From contig NZ_QJJS01000020.1 in NCBI RefSeq assembly GCF_003201595.1, positions 1 to 64,000 on the forward strand: a DNA stretch of 64,000 nt. The letters are read 5' to 3'. Origin of the DNA: Sphaerotilus hippei. Lineage in GTDB: Bacteria > Pseudomonadota > Gammaproteobacteria > Burkholderiales > Burkholderiaceae_C. Position 1 is the first letter of the stretch. Every line of letters starts with the position of its first letter. This document shows positions 18,148 through 27,233 of the stretch, piece by piece. Under the pieces are notes generated by a model, which was not told the origin of the DNA, searched no databases, and was given only the letters and a program-made list of their open reading frames with translations. Position numbers and translations under genes: made by a program.

Positions 18148-19098
18148 ATGCAGCGCCGCCGTCTTCTCTTCCAGCTGGGCTTCTTCGCCCTGTTCCTGCT
18201 GGCGCCCGCGCTGGACCTGCTGCGCTTCGACCTGGGCGAGACCCAGCTGTGGGTGCTCGGCCAGCGCTGGTCGCTGGGCATCGACGCCTTCCGGGCCGGC
18301 CGCATCAGCGCCGACCAGGCCGCGCTGGGCATCCTGCTGCGCGGCTTCCTGCCCGCCCTCGTGCTGATCGTGCTCTTCCTGGCCGTGGCCTGGCGCCATG
18401 GCCGCCTCTACTGCGGCTGGCTGTGCCCGCACTTCACGCTGGTGGAGACGCTCGACGCCGTGCTGCAGCGGGCCTGCGGCAAGCTCAGCCTGTGGGACCG
18501 CCACCGCACCGAGCGGGCCGGCCAGCCGGCCCGCGCCCGCTGGTGGCCGGTGTTCGGCCTGCTGTGCGCGGGCTTCGGTTTCCTGTGGGCGATCACGCTG
18601 CTGAGCTACCTGCTGCCGCCCGCGCAGATCTGGGGCCACCTGATCCACGGCAGGCTGACACCCAATCAAGCCCGTTTCCTCGTCATCGGCAGCGCCGTGT
18701 TCGCGGCCGAATTCGCCTTCGCGCGCCACCTGTTCTGCCGCTTCGGCTGTGCGGTCGGGCTGTTCCAGAGCCTGGTGTGGATGGCCAACCCGAAGGGCAT
18801 GGTCGTGGCCTTCGACCGCGAGCGCGCCCGCGACTGCCGCGGCTGCGGCACCGCCGCACACCAGCAGGGCAGCGCCTGCGACAAGGGCTGCCCGATGCGG
18901 CTGCACCCGCGCCACATCAAGCGCGAGATGTTCTCCTGCGTGCAGTGTGGTCGATGCCTGGACTCGTGCGACGAATCGACGCACCATCGTTCGATTCAAC
19001 CCCTGCTGGAGTGGAAGGTCGGCGCCGATGCGGTGCGCGAGACGCTGCGCCAGCGCAAGGCCGAACTGGCCCGTGGACACCAGGAAGAGGTGCACTGA
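18148..19098 (+). CDS. NapH/CcoG-like polyferredoxin inserted in the nor operon
   Basis: A 316-residue membrane protein with about five helices. It has CxxxC motifs in the membrane region (LYCGWLCPHF, LFCRFGCAVG) and a soluble tail with two cysteine clusters (CRGCG...ACDKGCPM and CVQCGRCLDSC) for 4Fe-4S centres. This layout resembles NapH, NosR C-terminus and CcoG. It lies between norQ and norD, 1 bp overlapping norD, so it is part of the nor operon. It may feed quinol electrons to NO reductase or help metal insertion; neither is shown. The 104-bp gap upstream repeats CACGTTTT at 18077 and 18095. Confidence 0.8.
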   Translation: MQRRRLLFQLGFFALFLLAPALDLLRFDLGETQLWVLGQRWSLGIDAFRAGRISADQAALGILLRGFLPALVLIVLFLAVAWRHGRLYCGWLCPHFTLVETLDAVLQRACGKLSLWDRHRTERAGQPARARWWPVFGLLCAGFGFLWAITLLSYLLPPAQIWGHLIHGRLTPNQARFLVIGSAVFAAEFAFARHLFCRFGCAVGLFQSLVWMANPKGMVVAFDRERARDCRGCGTAAHQQGSACDKGCPMRLHPRHIKREMFSCVQCGRCLDSCDESTHHRSIQPLLEWKVGADAVRETLRQRKAELARGHQEEVH

Positions 19099-20930
19099 TG
19101 GAAGAATGGGTCGGGCGGCAATGGCACCGCTTCATCAGCCAGGCGGCGGACCGCCGGCATGCGCAGGCCGAGGTGCGGCTGGCCGACATGCAGCAGGCCC
19201 TCACGATGCTGTTCCGCGCCGGCGGGGGCGCGCCCGCCGTGCGGCTGGCCCCGGCGGCGGCCCGGCGCACCGGCGGGCCGCGCGGCTGGCTGCAGCGGGT
19301 GGCCGGCAGCGACACGCACGCGGCCGTCGCCCGCCTGGAGCCCGAGGCGCTGTCGCTGCCGCCGGGCATCGCGGTGTTCGGGCAGCGGCCGCTCAACCGC
19401 GCGCTCTACCTCTGGCTGGCCGCGCTGGCCGCGGGGCTGCAGCGCCGTGGCGACTGGCTGGGCGACAACCTGCGCGCGACCGCCTGGGCGCTGGAGCAGT
19501 TCCCCGGCCTGCAGGATCAGCACCAGCGGCTGGTGCAGGCTCAGCTTGCGCTGCGGCCCGACCCCGCGGGCATGAAGGGCGCGGCCGCCGAAGCCGAGGC
19601 GATGGTGCAGCGGGCGCTGCGCGGCGCGCCGCCGTCCGGCCCCGCCGGCCTGCAGCCGACCGACGTCGCGCCGGTCTGGCTCTGGCTGGACACGACCGGC
19701 TCCGACCTGCCGGCCCTGGCCCGACCCGCCGCGGGCGAGGACCGGCCGGACGAGGCCGCCGGGGCCCGCCCGGTGACCGAGGACAGCCGCCGCCGCCAGG
19801 CCCGGGCGGTGGAGGACGGCCGCGGCAAGGCGCCGCTGATGATGTTCTTCCGCGCCGAGTCCATCCTGTCCTGGGGCGAGTTCGTGCAGGTCGACCGGGC
19901 CAGCGACGACGAGCCCGACGGCAACGCGCTGGCGGCGGCCGACGACATGGACGAGCTGGCCATCGCCCCCGACGGCCAGCACGCCGCCTCGCGGGTGAAG
20001 TTCGACCTCGACCTGCCCAGCGCCGCCGCCGACGACCGGCCGCTGGGCCCGGGCCTGCAGCTGCCCGAGTGGGACTTCCGGCAGGCTCGCCTGCTGCCCG
20101 GGCACTGCGCGCTGCAGACCCTGGTCAGCACGCCCCCGCCCTACAGCCCGGCGCCGGCCCTGCGGGGCATCGCCCGGCGCGTGCGCCGCCGCATGGAGGT
20201 GCTGCGGGCCGCGCCCGGTCGCTCGCGCGGCCAGACCGAAGGCGACGAGATCGACCTCGACGCCTGGGTGCGCCACCGGGTGGACGCCGCCAGCGCGCCG
20301 ATGGACGAGTCCCCCGCGGTGTTCGTGCGCCGGGTGCGCAGCGAGCGCAGCCTGGCCACGCTGCTGCTGGCCGACCTGTCGCTGTCCACCGACGCCTACG
20401 CCACCCAGACCGCCCGGGTGATCGACGTGATCCGCGACGCCCTCTTCGTGTTCGGCGAGGCGCTGAGCGCCAGCGCCGACCCTTTCGAGATGCTGGGCTT
20501 CAGCTCGGTGCGGCGCCAGAACGTGCGCATCCAGCACCTCAAGGGTTTCGACGAGGCCTGGGACCGCCCGGCGCGCGACCGCGTCGGCGCCATCAAGCCG
20601 GGTTATTACACCCGCATGGGCGCGGCCATCCGCCTGGCCACGCTGCGCCTGCAGGCCCGGCCCGAGCGCCAGCGCCTGCTGCTGCTGCTGACCGACGGCA
20701 AGCCCAACGACCTCGATGTCTACGAGGGCCGCTACGGCCTCGAGGACACCCGGCATGCGGTGCAGGCCGCCCGGCTCGCCGGATTGACACCGTTCTGCGT
20801 CACCATCGACGAGCAGGCCCACGACTACCTGCCGATGCTGTTCGGCCAGCAGGGTTATGCCCGGGTGCACCGGCCGCAGGATCTGGTGCAGCGGCTCGCG
20901 GCCGTGCATGCCCAGCTGACCCGGCACTGA
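19098..20930 (+). CDS. norD: Nitric oxide reductase activation protein NorD
   Basis: A 610-residue protein ending in a von Willebrand A domain (about 420-600). The metal-ion site is seen in LLLADLSLSTDAY and in LLLLTDGKPNDLDVYEGRYGLEDT. The ATG shares its A with the preceding stop (TGATG). NorD works with NorQ, as CbbO does with CbbQ, in maturing NorCB. Confidence 0.93.
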   Translation: MEEWVGRQWHRFISQAADRRHAQAEVRLADMQQALTMLFRAGGGAPAVRLAPAAARRTGGPRGWLQRVAGSDTHAAVARLEPEALSLPPGIAVFGQRPLNRALYLWLAALAAGLQRRGDWLGDNLRATAWALEQFPGLQDQHQRLVQAQLALRPDPAGMKGAAAEAEAMVQRALRGAPPSGPAGLQPTDVAPVWLWLDTTGSDLPALARPAAGEDRPDEAAGARPVTEDSRRRQARAVEDGRGKAPLMMFFRAESILSWGEFVQVDRASDDEPDGNALAAADDMDELAIAPDGQHAASRVKFDLDLPSAAADDRPLGPGLQLPEWDFRQARLLPGHCALQTLVSTPPPYSPAPALRGIARRVRRRMEVLRAAPGRSRGQTEGDEIDLDAWVRHRVDAASAPMDESPAVFVRRVRSERSLATLLLADLSLSTDAYATQTARVIDVIRDALFVFGEALSASADPFEMLGFSSVRRQNVRIQHLKGFDEAWDRPARDRVGAIKPGYYTRMGAAIRLATLRLQARPERQRLLLLLTDGKPNDLDVYEGRYGLEDTRHAVQAARLAGLTPFCVTIDEQAHDYLPMLFGQQGYARVHRPQDLVQRLAAVHAQLTRH

Positions 20931-20948
20931 GGAGCCCGGATGCAGACA

Positions 20949-20962
20949 TTGACTTCGGTCAA
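20949..20962. promoter_or_regulatory. Crp/Fnr-type box upstream of the Dnr gene
   Basis: TTGACTTCGGTCAA keeps TTGAC/GTCAA half-sites. Its centre is about 75 bp before the regulator ATG. CACAAT at 20985-20990 falls exactly where a class II -10 element would lie. The position suggests autoregulation. Confidence 0.65.
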
Positions 20963-21030
20963 GTCCGGTGGCGGCGACCCTGCCCACAATCGCCGCTCTC
21001 GACCCTTCCGGTCGGGTCGAGGAGACACCC

Positions 21031-21795
21031 ATGGACGCCAGAAGCTTTGATCTGCCCCGCTACCTGGCGGTCTTGCCGCTGTTCCAGGAGATGACCCCGC
21101 CGGAGCTGCAGCGCCTGGCCCAGGGCTGCCGGCTGCGCCGCCTGTCGCGGGGCGACGACATCTTCCGGGTCGGCGAGGTCTGCGACGAGTTCCATGTCAC
21201 GGTGGTCGGCCAGGTCAAGCTGTTCGGGCTCTCGCCGAGCGGACAGGAGAAGGTCATCGAGCTGATCGGCCCGGGCAACAGCTTCGCCGAGGCGCTGATG
21301 TTCACCGACAAGCCTTATTTCATCAACGCCCAGGCGCTGACGGACACGCTGCTGCTGTCGGTGGGCAAGTCGGCCGTGCTGGGCGAGATCGAGCGGGACT
21401 CCCGCTTTGCGCTGCGCATGCTGGCCGGCATCTCGCGCCGGCTGCACGGCCTGGTGCACGACGTGCAGGCCTACGCGCTGCACAGCGGCATGCAGCGGGT
21501 CATCGGCTACCTGCTGCGTGACCTGCCCGAGGAGGCCGACGACGAAATCGAGCTGCCGGGCAGCGGCAGCGGCGGTTGCGCGCCGCTGTGCCGCGGCGAC
21601 ACGCGCAAGCCCCCGCGCGAGCTGCGCGTCTCGCTGCCGGTGAGCAAGGCCACGATCGCCTCGCGGCTGTCGCTGACGCCGGAATACTTCTCGCGCGTGC
21701 TGCACGAGCTGGAGAGCGCCGGGCTGATCTGCATCGACAAGCGCGACATCCGCATCCCCGACCCGGCCCGCCTGGCGAGCCACCCGCTGCAGTGA
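21031..21795 (+). CDS. dnr: Dnr/Nnr-type Crp/Fnr regulator
   Basis: A 254-residue Crp/Fnr protein. Residues about 15-125 form the cyclic-nucleotide-like sensor domain, 126-165 the dimer helix, and the C terminus a winged HTH whose recognition helix contains E218-YF-S221-R222. Those residues match the E-SR contact set that reads TTGA half-sites. It lacks the N-terminal cysteine cluster of Fnr, which favours a heme/NO-sensing Dnr. An unusual loop at about 172-197 (GSGSGG, C183, C187) precedes the HTH. A GAGGAG ribosome site precedes ATG 21031. It lies between nor and ccm genes. Confidence 0.85.
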   Translation: MDARSFDLPRYLAVLPLFQEMTPPELQRLAQGCRLRRLSRGDDIFRVGEVCDEFHVTVVGQVKLFGLSPSGQEKVIELIGPGNSFAEALMFTDKPYFINAQALTDTLLLSVGKSAVLGEIERDSRFALRMLAGISRRLHGLVHDVQAYALHSGMQRVIGYLLRDLPEEADDEIELPGSGSGGCAPLCRGDTRKPPRELRVSLPVSKATIASRLSLTPEYFSRVLHELESAGLICIDKRDIRIPDPARLASHPLQ

Positions 21796-21803
21796 GCCCC
21801 GAC

Positions 21804-22439
21804 ATGAGTGCCACCAGCCCGCTGCTCGGCACCTGCCAGGCCGTCGGCGAGCGCCAGGGCGTGCGGCTGTGGGGTCCGCTGGACCTGACGCTCGGCCGGG
21901 GCCGGGCGGTGCATGTGCAGGGCGCCAACGGCAGCGGCAAGACCACGCTGCTGCGCACGCTGGCCGGCCTGCGTCGTCCGGCGGCCGGCCGGATCGTGCA
22001 CGGCGGGCCGACCTGGTTCATCGGCCACGCCACGCCGCTGGCCGACGAGCTGGACGCCCGCAGCAATCTGCGCGACCTGCTGGACCTGCACCAGGCCGAG
22101 GTCGATGCGGCCCGCATCGACGCCTGGCTGACCCGCCAGGGCCTGCCGGCCCGGCGGGCGGTGCGGCAGCTGTCGGCCGGCCAGCGGCGCCGCATCACGC
22201 TGGCCCCGCTGTGGCTGGCGCCGCGCCCGCTGTGGCTGCTCGACGAGCCGTTCGACGCGCTGGACCAGTCCACCTGCGAGGCGCTGGCGCGCTGGAGCGC
22301 GGCCCACCTGGCGGGCGGCGGCGCGATCGTGCTCAGCTCGCACCAGAGCCTGCCGGCCGGTTTTCCACGCTGCGACGTGCTGCGCCTCGGCGCGGCGGCG
22401 CCCGCGACCCGGCCCGCCGGGCAGGAGCTCACGCCGTGA
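21804..22439 (+). CDS. ccmA: Heme exporter ATPase CcmA
   Basis: A 211-residue ABC ATPase. Walker A is GANGSGKTT (about 39-47), the signature is RQLSAGQRRR, Walker B is WLLDEPFDALD and the H-loop is LSSHQ. It is short, as CcmA proteins are. CcmA powers release of the heme chaperone CcmE from CcmCD during cytochrome c maturation. It starts 9 bp after the Dnr gene and overlaps ccmB by 4 bp. Confidence 0.93.
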   Translation: MSATSPLLGTCQAVGERQGVRLWGPLDLTLGRGRAVHVQGANGSGKTTLLRTLAGLRRPAAGRIVHGGPTWFIGHATPLADELDARSNLRDLLDLHQAEVDAARIDAWLTRQGLPARRAVRQLSAGQRRRITLAPLWLAPRPLWLLDEPFDALDQSTCEALARWSAAHLAGGGAIVLSSHQSLPAGFPRCDVLRLGAAAPATRPAGQELTP

Positions 22440-23179
22440 CCCTGGCCGCGCACCCTCCGACCCCGGCGGCAGCCGACACCCCGCGGACAGGCGGCTGGTC
22501 GCGGCCGCTGCAGGCGGTCGTGCGGCGCGAGTGGCGCCAGGCGCTGCGCCGGCCGGGCGAGATGCTCTGGCATGCGGGCTTCTTCGTGATGGTCGCCGGG
22601 CTGTTCCCGCTGTCGCTGCGGCCCGACCCGGCCACGCTGCAACTGCTGGGCCCCGGCGTGCTGTGGGTCGCCGCCTGGCTGGCGGTGCTGCTGGCCACCG
22701 GCCGGCTGTTCCACGACGACCTGCGCAGCGGCTGGCTGGACCAGTGCGTGCTGGCCTGCCGCTCGGCCGGCCTGCCGCCGGCCCTGCTGGTGGCCGCGCG
22801 CATGGCGGTGCAGTGGCTGCTCGCCGCCGGGCCGGTGCTGCTGGCCGCCCCGGTGGTGGCGCTGCAGTTCGGCCTGAACGCGGCGGCCCTGGGCGTGCTG
22901 CTGCTGTCGCTGGCCCTGGGCACCGCCGTGCTGGTGCAGATCGCCACGGTGGCCGCGGCCCTGTCCGCCGGCCTGCGCAGCGCCGCGCTGCTGACGCTGC
23001 TGATGGTGCTGCCGCTGGCCGCCCCGGCGCTGGTCTTCGGCACGATGGCCGTGCATGCGGCCCAGGCCGGCGCATCGGCCGGGGCCGAGCTGTCGCTGCT
23101 GGGCGCGATGCTGGCCCTGGCGAGCCTGGCCTGCCCGGTGCTGGGCGCCGTCGCGCTGCAGGCCGCGACCGAAGCCTGA
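22436..23179 (+). CDS. ccmB: Heme exporter membrane subunit CcmB
   Basis: A 247-residue protein with six transmembrane helices. It uses a GTG start within GTGA overlapping the ccmA stop. Family features include VVRREWRQALRRPGEMLWHAGFF near the N terminus and GWLDQCVL in the first loop. It forms the membrane part of CcmAB. Confidence 0.9.
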   Translation: MTLAAHPPTPAAADTPRTGGWSRPLQAVVRREWRQALRRPGEMLWHAGFFVMVAGLFPLSLRPDPATLQLLGPGVLWVAAWLAVLLATGRLFHDDLRSGWLDQCVLACRSAGLPPALLVAARMAVQWLLAAGPVLLAAPVVALQFGLNAAALGVLLLSLALGTAVLVQIATVAAALSAGLRSAALLTLLMVLPLAAPALVFGTMAVHAAQAGASAGAELSLLGAMLALASLACPVLGAVALQAATEA

Positions 23180-23260
23180 ACCCGCCGCCCGTTCAACCCG
23201 ACCCTTTCCCCTGCTGGCCGCGCCACCCGATCCGGGCCCGGCACGACCCCGGAGCACACG

Positions 23261-24040
23261 ATGGACTCGAGACTGATCTTCTACTTCGCCAGCCCGATGC
23301 GCCTGCATGCGCTGGCCGCGCGGCTGGTGGCGCCGCTGCGCTGGCTGGCCCTGGCGCTGCTGCTGCCCGGCCTGTGGCTGGCCCTGGTGGTCACGCCGGC
23401 CGACGCGGTGCAGGGCGAAGGCTATCGCCTGCTCTACCTGCATGTGCCCGCGGCGTGGATGAGCATGCTCGTCTACGCGCTGATGGCGCTGTGGGGTTTC
23501 GTCGGCCTGGTCTGGCGCACCCGCAGCTCCTTCATGATGGCCCATGCGCTGGCCCCCACCGGCGCGCTGTTCGCGGCGCTGAGCCTGGTCACCGGCGCGC
23601 TGTGGGGCCAGCCGATGTGGGGCACCTGGTGGGTCTGGGATGCCCGGCTGACCTCGTCGCTGCTGCTGTTCTTCCTCTACCTGGGCTACCTGGCGCTGCT
23701 GGGGGCCAACGACGACCCGGCCCGTGCCGACCGCTCCTGCGCGGTGCTCGCGCTGCTGGGCGCGCTGAACCTGCCGGTGATCTATTTTTCGGTGCGCTGG
23801 TGGAACACGCTGCACCAGGGCGCCAGCCTCGCCCCCGGCAAGGCCAGCATGGCCCCGACGATGCTGGCCGCGCTGCTGCTGATGATCGGTGCCGCCTGGG
23901 CCTACACCGCCGCCACCGCGCTGCGCCGGGTGCAGCTGGTGATCGCCGAGCGCGAGGCCCACGCCCGCTGGCTGCAGACGCTCGGCGCCGCCGGACACCC
24001 TGCCCCGCAGACCCTGAACCTGGAGGCTGTCCATGCCTGA
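23261..24040 (+). CDS. ccmC: Heme handling membrane protein CcmC
   Basis: A 259-residue protein with six helices and the periplasmic WWVWDARLTS heme-handling motif, between conserved histidines in YLHVPAAWMS and WWNTLHQGAS. CcmC attaches heme covalently to CcmE. The 81-bp gap from ccmB is the largest in the operon and contains no visible gene. Confidence 0.95.
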   Translation: MDSRLIFYFASPMRLHALAARLVAPLRWLALALLLPGLWLALVVTPADAVQGEGYRLLYLHVPAAWMSMLVYALMALWGFVGLVWRTRSSFMMAHALAPTGALFAALSLVTGALWGQPMWGTWWVWDARLTSSLLLFFLYLGYLALLGANDDPARADRSCAVLALLGALNLPVIYFSVRWWNTLHQGASLAPGKASMAPTMLAALLLMIGAAWAYTAATALRRVQLVIAEREAHARWLQTLGAAGHPAPQTLNLEAVHA

Positions 24041-24209
24041 CCTGATGACCCCCTGGTGGCCGGACCTGGCCACCTTCCTGCGCATGGGCCGTCATGGCCC
24101 CTACGTCTGGTCGGCGCTGGCCGTCTGCGCGCTCGCGCTGGCCGCCGAAGGCTGGTCGCTGCGCCAGCGGGCCCGGCGCCTGCACCAGCTCGAACGGGAG
24201 CAGCGATGA
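24033..24209 (+). CDS. ccmD: Small membrane protein CcmD
   Basis: A 58-residue protein, ATG at 24033 and TGA at 24207-24209, overlapping ccmC by 8 bp and ccmE by 4 bp. It has the CcmD layout: FLRMGRHGPYVWSA followed by one transmembrane helix and a basic coiled tail (LRQRARRLHQLEREQR). CcmD stabilises CcmC-CcmE and helps release holo-CcmE. Confidence 0.9.
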   Translation: MPDLMTPWWPDLATFLRMGRHGPYVWSALAVCALALAAEGWSLRQRARRLHQLEREQR

Positions 24210-24637
24210 GCGCGCGCCAACGCCGTTTCCTGCTGGTGGCCGGCGCGCTCGCGCTGGTGGCCGTGGCCGCCGCGCTGGTGATGAACGCCTTCCGCAGCAA
24301 CCTGGTCTTCTTCGTCACGCCCACGCAGGTGGTCACGGGCGAGGTCGCCCGGCGCGAGGCGCTGCGGGTGGGCGGACTGGTGCAGGTCGGCTCGATCGAG
24401 CGCAGCACCGACAGCCTGCAGGTGCGCTTCACGCTGACCGACAACAGCCACACCGTGCCGGTGGTCTACACCGGCGTGCTGCCCGACCTGTTCTCCGCCG
24501 GCAAGGGCGCGATCGCGCAGGGCCGGCTCGACGCCAGCGGCACGCTGCAGGCCAGCGAGGTGCTGGCCAAGCACGACGAGAACTACATGCCCCCCGAGGT
24601 GCACCAGGCGCTGAAGCAGGCGCAGGCGCGGCCATGA
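24206..24637 (+). CDS. ccmE: Heme chaperone CcmE
   Basis: A 143-residue membrane-anchored chaperone. One N-terminal helix (about 8-27) is followed by an OB-fold beta barrel (VARREALRVGGLVQVGS). The heme-attaching histidine H123 lies in AKHDENYMPPEV. CcmE carries heme from CcmC to the CcmF ligase. It overlaps ccmD and ccmF by 4 bp each. Confidence 0.95.
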   Translation: MSARQRRFLLVAGALALVAVAAALVMNAFRSNLVFFVTPTQVVTGEVARREALRVGGLVQVGSIERSTDSLQVRFTLTDNSHTVPVVYTGVLPDLFSAGKGAIAQGRLDASGTLQASEVLAKHDENYMPPEVHQALKQAQARP

Positions 24638-26664
24638 CCGGCGAACTCGGACACCTGCTGCTGATCCTGGCGCTGGTCGCCGCCGCGGTGCAGGCCCTCG
24701 CCGGGCTGGGCCGCCGCGCCGCGCCGCGGCTGGCCGCGGTGGCGCTGGGCTGGCAGGCCGTCGGCCTGGGCGGGGCGATGGTCGCGCTGGCCCTGGCCTT
24801 CGTGCAGCACGACTTCTCGCTGAGCTACGTGGCCCAGCACAGCCACAGCACGCTGCCGCTGGCCTACTGCATCGCCGCGGTCTGGGGCGGCCACGAAGGC
24901 TCGATGCTGCTGTGGGCCCTGGTGCTGGTGCTGTGGAGCCTGGCCGCCGCGGCGCTGCTGCGCCGGGTCGGCGACGGCGGGCTCTACGCCACCCGGGTGC
25001 TGGGCGTGCTGGCCCTGGTGTCGATGGCCATGCTGGGCTTCATCCTCTTCACCTCCAACCCCTTCCTGCGCCTGCTGCCCGCCGCGGCCGAAGGCCAGAG
25101 CCTGAACCCGCTGCTGCAGGACCCCGGCCTGGTGCTGCACCCGCCGCTGCTCTACCTGGGCTACGTCGGCACCGCCGTGCCGTTCGCGATGACGCTGGCC
25201 ACGCTGGCCTTCGGCGCGCCGGCGGACTGGGTGCGCCGCGCCCGACCCTTCACCGCGCTCGCGCTGGCCTTCCTGTCGGTGGGCATCGCGCTGGGCTCGT
25301 GGTGGGCCTACTACGAGCTGGGCTGGGGCGGCTGGTGGTTCTGGGATCCGGTCGAGAACGCCTCGCTGATGCCCTGGATGGCGCTGGCCGCGCTGCTGCA
25401 CGTGCAGGCCGCCCGTGACCAGCGGGGCAGCTTCGCGCACTGGAGCGCGCTGCTGTCGCTGGGCGGCTTCGTGCTGGCCCTGCTGGGCACCTTCCTGGTC
25501 CGCTCCGGGGTGCTGACCTCGGTGCACGCCTTCGCCTCCGACCCGCGGCGCGGCAGCGTGATGCTGGCGATGATCGCCGCCACGCTGCTGGGCAGCTTCG
25601 CGCTCTACGCCCGCCATGCCGGCCGGCTGGAGGCGGCGCGGGAACGACAGGCCGAGAGCGCCCTGTCCCGCGACAAGGCCCTCGCGCTCAACAACCTGGT
25701 GCTGGTGGTGGCCTGCGCCAGCGTGCTGCTGGGCACGCTCTACCCGCTGGTGATGGACGCGCTCAGCCTGGGCAAGCTCAGCGTCGGCGCGCCCTACTTC
25801 GACGCGGTGATGGCCCCGCTGCTGCTGCCCGCGCTGGTCCTGCTGGTGCCTGCGGCCTGGCTGCGCTGGGGCTCGGACCAGCCGCAGGCGCTGCTGCAGC
25901 GCCTGCGCCCGACGCTGTGGGCGATGGCGCTGGGCGGCCTGCTGCTGCCGCCGGCCCTGCTGGCCGGCCAGGGCCGCATCGAGTGGGGCAGCCTGCTGGC
26001 GCTCTGGCTGGCCCTGGGCGTGGCCGCCAGCACCTTGCACCTGGCGCTGCAGCGGGCCCGGCGGGCGCCGCTGCGCCAGTTCGGCGCCGCGCCGGCCGGC
26101 ATGGTCATCGCCCACCTGGGCGTGGCGGTGTTCGTCGTCGGCGTGGCCATGGTCAAGGGCTACGGCATCGAGCGTGACGTGCGCATGGCGCCGGGCGAGA
26201 GCCACCTGCTCGACGGCTGTCCGCTGCGGCTGGAGGGGGTGTCGCCCGAACAGGGCCCCAACTACAGCGCGCTGGTGGGGCGCTTCGAGCGCCGCTGCCC
26301 GGGCGAGGCGCCGCTGCAACTGCGGGCCGAAAAACGCGCCTACGTCGGCTCGGCCATGCCGATGACCGAATCGGCCATCGACTGGGGCCTGAGCCGCGAC
26401 CTGTACGTCGCGCTGGGCGAGCCGCTGGGCAGCGGCACCGCGGCGGCCTGGAGCGTGCGGGTGCAGGTCAAGCCCTTCATGCGCTGGGTCTGGCTGGGCG
26501 TGCTGCTGATGGCCGTCGGGGCCACGCTGGCCGGCGTCGCCCGCCGCCTGCGCCGCCGGGTGCCGGCCGTGTCGGCCCTCTCCCCCGTGCCCGCCGAAGC
26601 GGCCACGCCCCGCAACATGCCCCGACCCCTGTCCCCCCTGCCCCAGGAGGCCCGTCCCTCATGA
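24634..26664 (+). CDS. ccmF: Heme lyase core subunit CcmF
   Basis: A 676-residue protein with about 14-15 transmembrane helices. The WWD domain is GWGGWWFWDPVENASLMPW, flanked by conserved histidines (VWGGHEGSMLLW, LVLHPPLLYLGYVG, GVLTSVHAFASDP). It ligates heme to apocytochromes. The full Ccm set here can serve the NorC, NirS, NirM, NirC, NirN, NapB and NapC encoded nearby. Confidence 0.96.
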   Translation: MTGELGHLLLILALVAAAVQALAGLGRRAAPRLAAVALGWQAVGLGGAMVALALAFVQHDFSLSYVAQHSHSTLPLAYCIAAVWGGHEGSMLLWALVLVLWSLAAAALLRRVGDGGLYATRVLGVLALVSMAMLGFILFTSNPFLRLLPAAAEGQSLNPLLQDPGLVLHPPLLYLGYVGTAVPFAMTLATLAFGAPADWVRRARPFTALALAFLSVGIALGSWWAYYELGWGGWWFWDPVENASLMPWMALAALLHVQAARDQRGSFAHWSALLSLGGFVLALLGTFLVRSGVLTSVHAFASDPRRGSVMLAMIAATLLGSFALYARHAGRLEAARERQAESALSRDKALALNNLVLVVACASVLLGTLYPLVMDALSLGKLSVGAPYFDAVMAPLLLPALVLLVPAAWLRWGSDQPQALLQRLRPTLWAMALGGLLLPPALLAGQGRIEWGSLLALWLALGVAASTLHLALQRARRAPLRQFGAAPAGMVIAHLGVAVFVVGVAMVKGYGIERDVRMAPGESHLLDGCPLRLEGVSPEQGPNYSALVGRFERRCPGEAPLQLRAEKRAYVGSAMPMTESAIDWGLSRDLYVALGEPLGSGTAAAWSVRVQVKPFMRWVWLGVLLMAVGATLAGVARRLRRRVPAVSALSPVPAEAATPRNMPRPLSPLPQEARPS

Positions 26665-27233
26665 GCGCCACCCCGATCGACACGCCCGCCCGGCGCCCCC
26701 GCTGGGGCCTGTGGGCCACCGCCGCCGTGCTGGCGGCCCTGCTCGGCCTGCTGGCCGCGGGCATGACCCGCGACCCGCGCGAGCTGCCTTCGGTGCGCAT
26801 CGGCAAACCCTGGCCGGCGATGGTGCTGCCGCAGCTCGACGACCCTGCGCCGCTGGATCCGGCGCAGTGGCGCGGCCAGGCCCGCATCGTCAACCTGTGG
26901 GCCTCGTGGTGCAGCAGCTGCCGCGAGGAACATCCGGCGCTGATGGCCCTGGCGGCCGAGCTGCGCGCCCAGGGCCGCGGCGGCCAGCTGATCGGCCTGA
27001 ACTACAAGGACCGGACGGCGGACGCGCAGGCCTTCCTGCAGCGCCTGGGCAACCCGTTCTCGACCAGCGTGGTCGACGCCGACGGCCGGCTGGGCATCGA
27101 GCTGGGGGTCTACGGCGCGCCGGAGACCTACGTGATCGACGCCCGGGGCCTGATCCTCTACCGCCATGTCGGCCCGCTGACGCCCGAGGTGATCCGCACC
27201 CAGCTGCTGCCCCGGCTGAAGGACGGCGCATGA
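26661..27233 (+). CDS. ccmG: Thiol:disulfide interchange protein CcmG (DsbE)
   Basis: A 190-residue thioredoxin-fold protein anchored by an N-terminal helix (about 15-33). The active site is C84-SS-C87 in NLWASWCSSCREEHPAL; the middle residues differ from the more usual EP or PT pair. The cis-proline lies in GAPETYVID. It keeps apocytochrome CxxCH cysteines reduced. It overlaps ccmF and ccmH by 4 bp. Confidence 0.93.
   Translation: MSATPIDTPARRPRWGLWATAAVLAALLGLLAAGMTRDPRELPSVRIGKPWPAMVLPQLDDPAPLDPAQWRGQARIVNLWASWCSSCREEHPALMALAAELRAQGRGGQLIGLNYKDRTADAQAFLQRLGNPFSTSVVDADGRLGIELGVYGAPETYVIDARGLILYRHVGPLTPEVIRTQLLPRLKDGA

Noticed and set aside
21500-24085. 861-codon minus-strand frame opposite ccmABC
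   Set aside because: It is antisense to well-identified ccm genes and is Arg/Gly/Gln-rich without motifs.
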